Positions 20,801-27,422 of a stretch of DNA of 64,000 nt are shown piece after piece. Source of the DNA: Vibrio sp. JC009 (GTDB lineage Bacteria; Pseudomonadota; Gammaproteobacteria; Enterobacterales; Vibrionaceae); assembly GCF_029016485.1 (NCBI RefSeq), contig NZ_CP092106.1:1674001-1738000 (forward strand), given 5' to 3'. A model generated the notes under the pieces. That model searched no databases and was not told the origin of the DNA. It was given only the letters and a program-made list of their open reading frames with translations. Numbering within the stretch: position 1 is the stretch's first letter; the number at the start of each line of letters is the position of its first letter. Position numbers and translations under genes: made by a program.

Positions 20801-21832
20801 CTCACCGGCAGAAAGACGCGCGTACAAAGGCACAATCTCGGTATCACGCAGATTACGTTTATGCAGTGCATCGGCGGTATCGCGTATCTCACGCTCACCG
20901 TTCATAAAGATCAGAATATCGCCCAGACCTTCATTGCACAGCTCATCAACGGCTTCAAAGATACCTTCAAGCTGGTCTCTGTCGTCGGCCTCTTCCGAAT
21001 GAAGCGGTCGGTAACGGGTTTCTACCGGATAGGTTCTGCCCGAGACTTCAATAATCGGTGCATTATTAAAATGCTTAGAGAAACGTTCCGGATCGATCGT
21101 TGCTGAGGTGATAATAATTTTAAGGTCGGGTCTGCGCGGCAAAAGCTCTTTCAGATAACCCATAATAAAATCGATGTTCAGCGAGCGTTCGTGCGCTTCA
21201 TCGATAATAATGGTGTCGTACTGATTCAGATATCGGTCGTGCTGAATTTCAGCCAGTAAAATACCGTCTGTCATCAGTTTAATTTGGGTGTTATCGGAAA
21301 TCTGATCGTTAAAACGAACCTTATAACCGACAAAATCGCCCAGCCGGGTCTCCATCTCTTCTGCAATACGGTTTGCCACTGAGCGGGCTGCCAGTCTTCG
21401 CGGCTGAGTGTGACCAATCAGACCATATTTACCCCGGCCCAGCTCTGAGCAGATCTTCGGAAGCTGAGTGGTTTTACCCGAGCCGGTTTCACCGGCAACA
21501 ATCACCACCTGATTTTCATCAATCGCTTTGGCGATATCGTCGCGCTTTTGGCTGACAGGCAGTATTTCCGGGTACTCAATCTTAGGTTTGTTCTGGCTAC
21601 GCTCCTGCACCGCCATCATGGATCTGGCGATATCCATCGCTATTTCATCAAATACCGCACTTCTGGACTTTTCGTTTTTAATTTTACTTGCGCCATTAAT
21701 GCGTTTTTGCAGCCTGAAACGGTCGCGAATCAGGCATTCACGAAGGGCTTTTTTCAGAGTTGCCGGAGAATTGCTGTTTTTTTGTTTTTTATCTGCACCA
21801 GATTTATCGGTGCTCTGCTGAGACATTGTCAA
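17897..21832 (-). CDS. hrpA: ATP-dependent RNA helicase HrpA
   Basis: At 1311 residues the length matches HrpA (about 1300). Visible motifs are Walker A (GETGSGKTTQLPK), motif Ia (TQPRRLAARSVA), the DEAH box (IIIDEAHERSLN), motif III (SATID), and motif VI (QRKGRCGRV), followed by the HA2/OB region and the long HrpA-specific C-terminal extension. The DEAH-box enzyme unwinds RNA with 3'-5' polarity; in E. coli HrpA acts on stalled or collided ribosomes and on fimbrial mRNA processing. The frame also contains a second ATG two codons in (MSQQ), so the precise start may be either. It stands alone. Confidence 0.96.
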   Translation of the reverse strand: MTMSQQSTDKSGADKKQKNSNSPATLKKALRECLIRDRFRLQKRINGASKIKNEKSRSAVFDEIAMDIARSMMAVQERSQNKPKIEYPEILPVSQKRDDIAKAIDENQVVIVAGETGSGKTTQLPKICSELGRGKYGLIGHTQPRRLAARSVANRIAEEMETRLGDFVGYKVRFNDQISDNTQIKLMTDGILLAEIQHDRYLNQYDTIIIDEAHERSLNIDFIMGYLKELLPRRPDLKIIITSATIDPERFSKHFNNAPIIEVSGRTYPVETRYRPLHSEEADDRDQLEGIFEAVDELCNEGLGDILIFMNGEREIRDTADALHKRNLRDTEIVPLYARLSAGEQNKIFQPHAGRRIVLATNVAETSLTVPGIKYVIDPGTARISRYSYRTKVQRLPIEPVSQASANQRKGRCGRVEEGICIRLYSEEDFLSRPEFTDPEILRTNLASVILQMTALGLGDIQAFPFVEAPDKRNIQDGVRLLDELGAINDKAKDPKKRLTAIGRKLSRLPIDPRLARMVIEAPKYGCLKEVMIIASALSIQDPRERPSDKQQSSDDKHKRFFDAESDFITFVNLWDYIQKQQKALSGNQFRKQCKQDYLNYLRVREWQDVYFQLHQVMRELETKLNDEPGSYHGIHSSLLVGLLSHIGMKDQEKNEYQGARNARFHIFPASGLFKKQPKWVISAELVETSKLWGRVVAKIQPEWIEPLAGHLIKRSYSEPHWSKKRAAVMAYEKVTLYGIPVVPKRLVNYGPIDSTVSREIFIRSALVEGDWETRHAFFKQNQKLINEVEELEHKSRRRDILVDDEDLFEFYDQRVGTEVVSGRHFDTWWKKAGQQNKELLNFEKEMLFRGDASHVTDLDYPNFWHQGGLKLKLSYQFEPGDDSDGVTVHIPLPILNQVEQNGFDWQIPGLRQELVISLIKSLPKTLRRNFVPAPNYADAFLARVTPMEAPLLDALEKELRRMTGVEVLREDWNLEQVPEHLKMTFRAVDHRRRKLKENKDIFELKESLKDKVQETLSKVADDDIEQQDLHTWSFGELPKVYKQKRGGFDVKAYPAIVDAKDSVEIKLYETEHEQQSAMKAGQRRLVLLNVPSPIKYLHQNLPNKSKLGLYFNPYGKVLDLIDDCIACGVDKLIEEKGGLVWQADEFEQLKEFVRGELGDTVVDIAKQVETILTTAFNINKKLKGRVDLSMAFALSDIKSQIEALIFKGFATECGWKKLPDILRYMKAIERRMEKLPIDPNRDRLHMLKIEAIYSDYKELLNKIPKGVVVPDNVKEIRWMIEELRVSYFAQQLGTPYPVSDKRIKNAIDAC

Positions 21833-21971
21833 AGCTATACCTTCATAATGAAAAATTGCGGCGATTGTACCACAAGGTCAGTAAATACCTAACTCACAAC
21901 AAAAACACTTAATGTTTTCACCTCTTTGCCGCTAGAATAGGTGAAGCCTAAACAATAAGCAGAAAACAAAC

Positions 21972-22328
21972 GTGAAAGTATCTGAACTTAAATCATTTTT
22001 TGACACCCTGCCCGATGCCAAAGACCCCGATATTGTCACCGGAGAAATCTGGCTTCCTGAGCGTTTGACAGATGCGCAGTTTGACGGCGAAATGGTGCAT
22101 CTGGAATTTGATAACGCACCGGACGAGATAGAGGGTGACGAGGAGGCGCGTGGTTTTGTCGAGCATGAGCTTACAATGATTAAAGATAAGATAGAACAGC
22201 TGATGCTGGAATCTCACGATTCCAAAACCAAGGCTGAAATCTTTCTTAAGCTTTTTGTTATGGGCCACGAAAAAAGCAGCTCAGATATTATTGAAATTCT
22301 GGAAGATCCTGAAAGTTGGGATTCCTAG
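21972..22328 (+). CDS. Uncharacterised acidic protein (118 aa)
   Basis: The frame starts with GTG at 21972 (MKVSELKSFFDTLPDAKDPD...). It is divergent from hrpA and ends 2 bp before the stop of the convergent permease gene. The product is acidic (EIEGDEEARGF, IIEILEDPESWDS), soluble and has no motif I recognise. The frame is unbroken and uses the same codon style as its neighbours, so it is probably a real conserved gene of unknown function. Confidence 0.65.
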   Translation: MKVSELKSFFDTLPDAKDPDIVTGEIWLPERLTDAQFDGEMVHLEFDNAPDEIEGDEEARGFVEHELTMIKDKIEQLMLESHDSKTKAEIFLKLFVMGHEKSSSDIIEILEDPESWDS

Positions 22329-22330
22329 CC

Positions 22331-23053
22331 TCAAATCAATCCATCAATAATCGCAGATGAACCACTTATCAGACACAATGTCAGCGCAAAACGCCGGATC
22401 CACTCCTTAGAAAGCTTATCCACACAAGCGCGTGCTGCCTTATAGCCAAGCCAGGTGGAAGGCAATAACGGCAGGCTGATATACAACTGGTGCAAAGTAA
22501 AATGCCCCATAACCACAAGCACAACAATAGAGATCACTGAGCTAAACAGAAAGAAAGCCGAAAGATTCGCCCGCAAGGTGTTGGCTTCCTGATGTTGAAG
22601 CAGCAGCGCCATCGGCGGGCCGCCTATTCCGGAGCTGGTTCCCATAAAGCCAGACAGCAATCCCGCAAAGGCCATACGTTTCGGGGTCGGTTCTAACTTA
22701 AACGGCAACAGAGAAATTCCAAGAGAGATAAGTACCAAAATTCCAAGCCAAAGCGATAAAACAGAAGCAGAAACCAGACTGATTAATCCGCCCCCCAAAA
22801 TCGAACCCGGAACGCGCCAGATAAGAGCGGCTTTTAACCCTCCCACCGAAATATTCTGGCGATATTTCAGAGTATTAAGCACTGAAACAAAAAAACCGAC
22901 AACACAAATAGGCGCCGGAACATATTCAGGAGATATCTGAAAAAGAATGGGAGCCGCGACAATAGCCAGCCCAAAACCAATAGCACTCTGCACAAATGAC
23001 CCGGCAAAGATCACCGCCATGGCAATGATTATGGTTTGGGAAACTTCTTCCAC
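22331..23053 (-). CDS. TauE/SafE-family membrane permease
   Basis: I place the start at a GTG at 23053 because AGGAG lies 8 nt before it; an upstream ATG at 23122 would fall inside the inverted-repeat element and lacks such a site. The roughly 240-residue product has about eight hydrophobic helices in the two-fold repeat of the TauE/SafE family: AGSFVQSAIGFGLAIVAAPI in the first half and GLLSGFMGTSSGIGGPPMAL in the second. Family members are thought to export sulfite, sulfoacetate or other small organosulfur anions; the substrate here is unknown. Confidence 0.85.
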   Translation of the reverse strand: MEEVSQTIIIAMAVIFAGSFVQSAIGFGLAIVAAPILFQISPEYVPAPICVVGFFVSVLNTLKYRQNISVGGLKAALIWRVPGSILGGGLISLVSASVLSLWLGILVLISLGISLLPFKLEPTPKRMAFAGLLSGFMGTSSGIGGPPMALLLQHQEANTLRANLSAFFLFSSVISIVVLVVMGHFTLHQLYISLPLLPSTWLGYKAARACVDKLSKEWIRRFALTLCLISGSSAIIDGLI

Positions 23054-23106
23054 GCTTTTTGCTCCTGTGTAAATTTGTGTAATGAATAGCTTGGAATTAA
23101 CGTATA

Positions 23107-23267
23107 ATACCAATCCCAGCAATTATCTGTTCATCCTTGCTTGTTAAAATCGCTAATAGCTGCGTTAAAATTTTTGTAATTAGATCCACTAGTTACTGCA
23201 AATTTTGCCTTGCTCTTAGCGATTTTTCCTGCGCAATCACTGAACAGCTAATTACTGGTATTGGTAT
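23107..23267. repeat. 161-bp inverted-repeat element (MITE-like)
   Basis: The 27-bp ends (23107-23133, beginning ATACCAAT, and 23241-23267, ending ATTGGTAT) are inverted copies with three differences. The interior is also imperfectly self-complementary: AAAATCGCTAATAGC near 23146 against the complement of GCTCTTAGCGATTTT near 23212. The whole piece could fold into one long hairpin. No coding capacity. It resembles short dispersed inverted-repeat units; copy number needs the genome. Confidence 0.75.
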
Positions 23268-23299
23268 AAAGCTACAATGTATAAAGTACGCTGTAAAAA

Positions 23300-23758
23300 A
23301 TGAGTTCTATTATGCTTCAGTCAATCACTTCACTGTTCAAACAGTTTTTAGACGGAAATGACCTTTCCGAGTCCAATTTAACTAACCCAAACCTGGCTAT
23401 TGCCGCCCTGCTCTGTGAAGTGGCCGCCGCCGATTATCAGGTAGAAGAGCAAGAGTACAACGCAAAACTGGCGTTAATTCAACACCTGACCGAAATTAGT
23501 AAAGAAGAAGCTGAGTCGCTGCTGACTGAAGCACAGAAGAAAGTGAAAGAATCTGCCTCACTGTATGACTTCACGTCACACCTGCGAGAGCTAAGCCAGG
23601 AGCAACGCTATAACCTGGTCAAAGCCATGTGGGAAGTCGCCAATGCCGACGGGCATATTGACCCGATGGAAGATTCGGTGATCAGGAAAGTGGCAGAGCT
23701 TTTATATGTTGACCACAGTGAGTTTATCCGAGCTAAACTGGAAGTAACTGATAAGTAA
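23300..23758 (+). CDS. TerB-family protein
   Basis: The 152-residue soluble helical protein has the TerB/DjlA-N pattern of two helical repeats with acidic metal-binding positions: LCEVAAADYQVEEQEYNAKL and MWEVANADGHIDPMEDSVIRKV. TerB domains are named from tellurite-resistance operons but occur widely as stress-related, possibly Ca2+-binding modules. No other ter gene is nearby, so tellurite resistance should not be inferred. Translation may start at the ATG at 23300 or at a second in-frame ATG at 23312. Confidence 0.85.
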   Translation: MSSIMLQSITSLFKQFLDGNDLSESNLTNPNLAIAALLCEVAAADYQVEEQEYNAKLALIQHLTEISKEEAESLLTEAQKKVKESASLYDFTSHLRELSQEQRYNLVKAMWEVANADGHIDPMEDSVIRKVAELLYVDHSEFIRAKLEVTDK

Positions 23759-23806
23759 CTGATGCTTATATAAAACCTGTGTAAAAAGCCCAAAGAAGGG
23801 AAAAAG

Positions 23807-24069
23807 TTAACTCTTATACACAAGTTTAAGGAGCCAAAGAATGCTCCTCCCCTTAGCCTCGAAAGGCCGGATTTTCGAAGAAGTAGCATCGAAGGGGAGG
23901 CAGGGAGGGGTTGTTTCTCATGGGTTTAAATTTTGGTGGTCTAACCATGCATGGCATAACCAACCCCCTCTAACTCCCCCTTCTATTAGCTTTATCAACC
24001 AGTTAGGCTTTTTCACTCAAGGGGGAGAACCGTTCTTTGACACGTTAAGCCCATGTTTAAAAAGATAAC
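23807..24069. mobile_element. MITE copy B (263 bp)
   Basis: Full-length relative of the copy at 30430, same orientation and same length. The left end (23807-23825) matches the IS50 outside-end sequence at 17 of 19 positions; the right end is decayed (about 11 of 19). No 9-bp target duplication is visible, so it is an older insertion. Its right end lies 9 bp from the stop of the exonuclease gene. Confidence 0.85.
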
Positions 24070-24077
24070 TAAAGTAT

Positions 24078-24608
24078 TTAAAGCATTTCCAGAGCCAGTT
24101 TAGCCAGATTATACGCATCAACATACCCGGAGTGCTGGCGGCCTTCCCACTCAATCTCTTTCGACTCCTGCGCGGCGCGGTGACCGATTCTTTTATCTTT
24201 AAGACGGTTCTGCATACGGAATATGGTTGCCAGGTTTATAAACTCATTAAAAGGCATCTCAATATCTTTTGCTTTACATTCCAGCTTCAGAATCTGGTCA
24301 TCCCTGCCCCAGGCAGCGTAAATTTTATTCGGGCCGCCAAAGTTCTTCACCATTGACTGAATAACCTCAGCAAGCGGTCTGCCCTGCTTCTGGATTTTTC
24401 TTGGCGTAATACCGGTTAGCTCACTACAGAAAAGCGAGATTTCATCTTTTTCCGGCTTTACGTAATATTGCGCGCGTTTGACGATCTCTTTTTTTGCCAG
24501 ATCAATCTCGGCAAGGCCCACCTCGATGATTTCACCGGTTGTTCCCTTACCATCCACATTCCAGCAACACATTTCCAAATCGAAACAAACGACCCGGTTG
24601 TAATTCAT
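24078..24608 (-). CDS. 3'-5' exonuclease, ERI-1/KapD-like (DEDDh)
   Basis: The 176-residue protein has the DnaQ-fold exonuclease motifs: Exo I VVCFDLEMCCW (Asp-x-Glu), Exo II around YAAWGRDDQILKLE, and Exo III HSGYVDAYNLAKL with the His of the DEDDh type. SELTGITP is typical of the ERI-1/KapD branch. It probably trims single-stranded RNA or DNA in the cytoplasm. Single gene, convergent with the TerB gene across MITE B. Confidence 0.85.
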   Translation of the reverse strand: MNYNRVVCFDLEMCCWNVDGKGTTGEIIEVGLAEIDLAKKEIVKRAQYYVKPEKDEISLFCSELTGITPRKIQKQGRPLAEVIQSMVKNFGGPNKIYAAWGRDDQILKLECKAKDIEMPFNEFINLATIFRMQNRLKDKRIGHRAAQESKEIEWEGRQHSGYVDAYNLAKLALEML

Positions 24609-24733
24609 AGCAAACTCATCGTTAAGAAAAATTAAGACGCGAATTCTAGCGAACTTAAAATCATATTTAAACTCTAGTTCCTCTGAAAAAGTTTCTCACC
24701 TCTGCTATCACAAAGATAAAAATTATTTATATA

Positions 24734-24761
24734 CTTGAAATTTTTCGTGATAATCCCAATT
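24734..24761 (+). promoter_or_regulatory. Possible sigma-32 (heat-shock) promoter
   Basis: CTTGAAA (24734-24740), a 14-nt spacer and CCCAATT (24755-24761) are close to the RpoH consensus CTTGAAA-N13-15-CCCATNT. It lies about 78 bp before the DUF2760 start codon and faces the Hsp70 cluster, which makes the match more believable. Confidence 0.5.
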
Positions 24762-24838
24762 CTATTGGCAGTTATTTATAAATGGTTACATCCGTAAGCT
24801 ATGTATGCTTAGCGGATAGACAAAACAGAGAGCAAAAT

Positions 24839-25471
24839 ATGAATTTTGATATGAGCCTGATTCCGACCACTTTTGACATGCTTCATGGTGGGCTTGCGGC
24901 CTCGTCTCTTTTATTACTTGCAGTAGCAGTATCGCGTAAATCTAAAGTAATCGAAAAAACAGTGGAAAAACCGGTAGAGAAAATTGTAGAAGTAGAAAAG
25001 CCGGTGGAAAAAATCGTTGAAGTTGAAAAGGTTGTAGAAGTAGAGAAAGTTGTTGAGAAAGTCGTTGAAGTTGAATCTAAGCTAAAAACTGCTTCCACAG
25101 ATTCTGCAATGCAGCTTCTTTCTATTTTCCAGAGCGAAGCGCGTTTAATTGATTTCCTTAAAGAAGATCTGGCTGGTTTCTCCGATGAAGAAGTGGGCGC
25201 AGCAGCCCGCGTTATCCACTCAGGCGGCCAGAAGGTGCTTACCGATTATGTGCAGCTTTCTCACGTTCGCACTGAAGATGAAGAGACCCGAATCACTCTT
25301 AATGAAGGATTTAACCCTCAGGCGGTACGTCTGACCGGCAATGTGACCGGCAGCGCGCCATATACCGGCACGCTAATCCACAAAGGCTGGAAAGCCGATA
25401 AAGTGACTCTGCCTAAGCTTGCAGAAAACTATGATGCGTCAGTAATTGCACCGGCGGAGGTAGAGCTGTAA
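24839..25471 (+). CDS. DUF2760 protein with N-terminal membrane segment and VEK repeats
   Basis: Start chosen at MNFDMSLIPTTFD (24839) with AGAGAGC upstream. The 210-residue protein has a hydrophobic segment (about 15-32, GGLAASSLLLLAVAVS), a charged low-complexity repeat of VEK/VEKIVEV units (about 38-80), and a C-terminal domain of DUF2760 type (from about 90, with YTGTLIHKGWKADKVTLP). The repeat would form an extended or helical stalk placing the domain away from the membrane. The stop codon overlaps the next Hsp70 start by one base (TAATG), so it is surely co-translated with it; a co-chaperone or adaptor role is an inference from this context only. Confidence 0.82.
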   Translation: MNFDMSLIPTTFDMLHGGLAASSLLLLAVAVSRKSKVIEKTVEKPVEKIVEVEKPVEKIVEVEKVVEVEKVVEKVVEVESKLKTASTDSAMQLLSIFQSEARLIDFLKEDLAGFSDEEVGAAARVIHSGGQKVLTDYVQLSHVRTEDEETRITLNEGFNPQAVRLTGNVTGSAPYTGTLIHKGWKADKVTLPKLAENYDASVIAPAEVEL

Positions 25472-27339
25472 TGGAAAACCATAACGCAAAATACAGTGTG
25501 GGTATCGACTTAGGTACCACGCACTGCGTACTTTCATACTCAGAACATGGCGAGGAAACTCAGGTTAACACCTTTGCCGTTCCTCAGTTAACCGCTCCGG
25601 GCCAGGTAGAAGAGAAAAGCCAGCTTGGATCTTTCCTTTATCAGCCACATGAACACGAAATGGGCGAAGGTTCACGCACACTACCGTGGACAACAGAACC
25701 AAATGCGCTTGTTGGTGCCATTGCAAGAAACCTTGGCAGCAAAACACCAATGCGCCTTGTGGCCAGTGCAAAATCCTGGCTTTGCCATGGTGGCGTAAAC
25801 CGCAGAGACGCTTTCCTTCCACAGGGCAGCCCTGAAGAAGTGGAAAAAGTGTCACCTCTGCGCGCGACAGAGCTTTATCTTGAGCACCTGAAAGATGCCT
25901 GGAACCATAAAAATCCGGAGCAGAGACTGGAAGATCAGGATATCACCCTTACCGTTCCGGCATCCTTTGACCCGGCAGCGCGCGACCTGACTGCAGAAGC
26001 CGCGCGCAACGTTGGCTTCGCGCACCTGACTCTGCTTGAAGAGCCGCAGGCTGCTCTGTATAGCTGGATCAACAACAGCGACGACCAGTGGCGTAACGAA
26101 GTTGAAGTTGGTGATGTTGTCCTTGTTGTTGATATCGGTGGTGGTACAACCGACCTTTCTCTGGTCGCTGTAACAGAAGAAGACGGCAATCTGAACCTGA
26201 ACCGTGTGGCTGTTGGTGAGCATATTCTTCTGGGCGGTGACAATATGGACCTTGCCCTGGCTTACCGCATTAAAATGAAAATGGCTCAGGAAGGTAAAGA
26301 TCTTCAGCCATGGCAGATTCAGGCGATTACTCAGGCTTGTCGTGATGCAAAAGAAGTGCTGCTTGACGATGCAGACGTTCAGTCCGTGCCAATCGTGATC
26401 CCAAGCCGTGGTTCAAAACTGCTTGGCAGCACACTGAAAACTGACCTGACCAAAGAAGAAGTGCAGCAAACTCTGGTTGACGGCTTCTTCCCTCAGGTAC
26501 AGGTCAGTGAACACCCGATGCAGAGCACGCGTAGCGCTCTTACTCAGATGGGTCTGCCTTACGCGCAGGACGCAGCCATCACCCGTCATATCGCCGCTTT
26601 CCTTTGCAAGCAGTCTGATGCGACTCAGGATGTGTTTGGCGGAATGTTCGGTGAGCAGCAGCCTGTTGACTTTATCAAGCCAACGGCCATCCTGTTTAAC
26701 GGTGGCGTGCTTAAGTCTTCGCTGCTTGAAGAGCGTCTGACTTCTACCATTAACAGCTGGATTACTCAGGCAGAAGGTACAGAAGCGAAAAAACTGTCCG
26801 GTCTGGATCTTGACCTTGCAGTTGCCAACGGTGCGTCTTACTACGGCACGGTGAAAAAAGGCAACGGCGTGCGTATCCGTGGCGGTATTGCAAGCAGCTA
26901 CTATGTGGGCATCGAAAGCTCTATGCCGGCGATTCCTGGTATGGCGCCTCCGATGGAAGCCATCTGTGTTGCGCCGTTCGGTATGGAAGAAGGCTCCAGC
27001 GCTCAGGTGGAAGATAAAGAATTTGGCCTGATTATCGGTCAGCCGGTTCAGTTCCAGTTCTACGGTTCCACCATTCGTCGCGAAGATGAAGCCGGTACAC
27101 ATCTGGATTACTGGAAACCGGAAGAGCTGGAAGAGCTCCCTGAAATTCAGGTTACCCTTCAGGCATCCGAAGGGCGCAATGAAGGTGAAGTGGTTCCGGT
27201 AAAACTGGCTTCTCGCGTAACAGAACTGGGTACCCTCTACCTGGAAGCGGTTGCAACAGATAACGGTCAGAAATGGCATGTTGAATTCGATGTGCGCGAA
27301 AACGCCACAGAAACTGAAGCCGAAACAGCCGAAGCATAA
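25471..27339 (+). CDS. Hsp70-family protein (first of tandem pair)
   Basis: The 622-residue protein has the actin/Hsp70 ATPase signatures: phosphate 1 VGIDLGTTHCVLSYS, phosphate 2 VLVVDIGGGTTDLSLV, the linker-proximal adenosine motif ILFNGGVLKSSLLEERL, and LEEPQAALYSW. Compared with DnaK (638 residues) the ATPase domain carries insertions and the C-terminal part after about residue 480 is short; no classical lid is evident, so substrate binding must differ from DnaK. It is not the dnaK of a dnaK-dnaJ operon. It is translationally coupled to the DUF2760 gene and followed by a hairpin, then by a paralogue. Confidence 0.9.
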   Translation: MENHNAKYSVGIDLGTTHCVLSYSEHGEETQVNTFAVPQLTAPGQVEEKSQLGSFLYQPHEHEMGEGSRTLPWTTEPNALVGAIARNLGSKTPMRLVASAKSWLCHGGVNRRDAFLPQGSPEEVEKVSPLRATELYLEHLKDAWNHKNPEQRLEDQDITLTVPASFDPAARDLTAEAARNVGFAHLTLLEEPQAALYSWINNSDDQWRNEVEVGDVVLVVDIGGGTTDLSLVAVTEEDGNLNLNRVAVGEHILLGGDNMDLALAYRIKMKMAQEGKDLQPWQIQAITQACRDAKEVLLDDADVQSVPIVIPSRGSKLLGSTLKTDLTKEEVQQTLVDGFFPQVQVSEHPMQSTRSALTQMGLPYAQDAAITRHIAAFLCKQSDATQDVFGGMFGEQQPVDFIKPTAILFNGGVLKSSLLEERLTSTINSWITQAEGTEAKKLSGLDLDLAVANGASYYGTVKKGNGVRIRGGIASSYYVGIESSMPAIPGMAPPMEAICVAPFGMEEGSSAQVEDKEFGLIIGQPVQFQFYGSTIRREDEAGTHLDYWKPEELEELPEIQVTLQASEGRNEGEVVPVKLASRVTELGTLYLEAVATDNGQKWHVEFDVRENATETEAETAEA

Positions 27340-27350
27340 ATAAACTCCTA

Positions 27351-27382
27351 TTCAGCGCCTTATCAAAAGGCGCTGAATTTTC
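27351..27382 (+). terminator. Terminator or attenuator between the two Hsp70 genes
   Basis: A perfect 11-bp stem (TTCAGCGCCTT with AAGGCGCTGAA, 5-nt loop) is followed by TTTTCT, 12 bp after the first Hsp70 stop. It would end or reduce transcription into the second gene, which may have its own promoter just after it (TATAATCT at 27383). Confidence 0.75.
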
Positions 27383-27422
27383 TATAATCTCTTGTAGCAC
27401 TTCCCGATTATAAGGACCATAA

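Noticed and set aside
23300..23758. Tellurite resistance locus
   Set aside because: Only a TerB-fold protein is present; none of the other ter genes are adjacent.
23608..23889. Reverse-strand frames through the MITEs (about 93-99 codons)
   Set aside because: The same frame recurs in copies B and C only because the repeat is the same; outside it the frame is unrelated, and there is no start signal.
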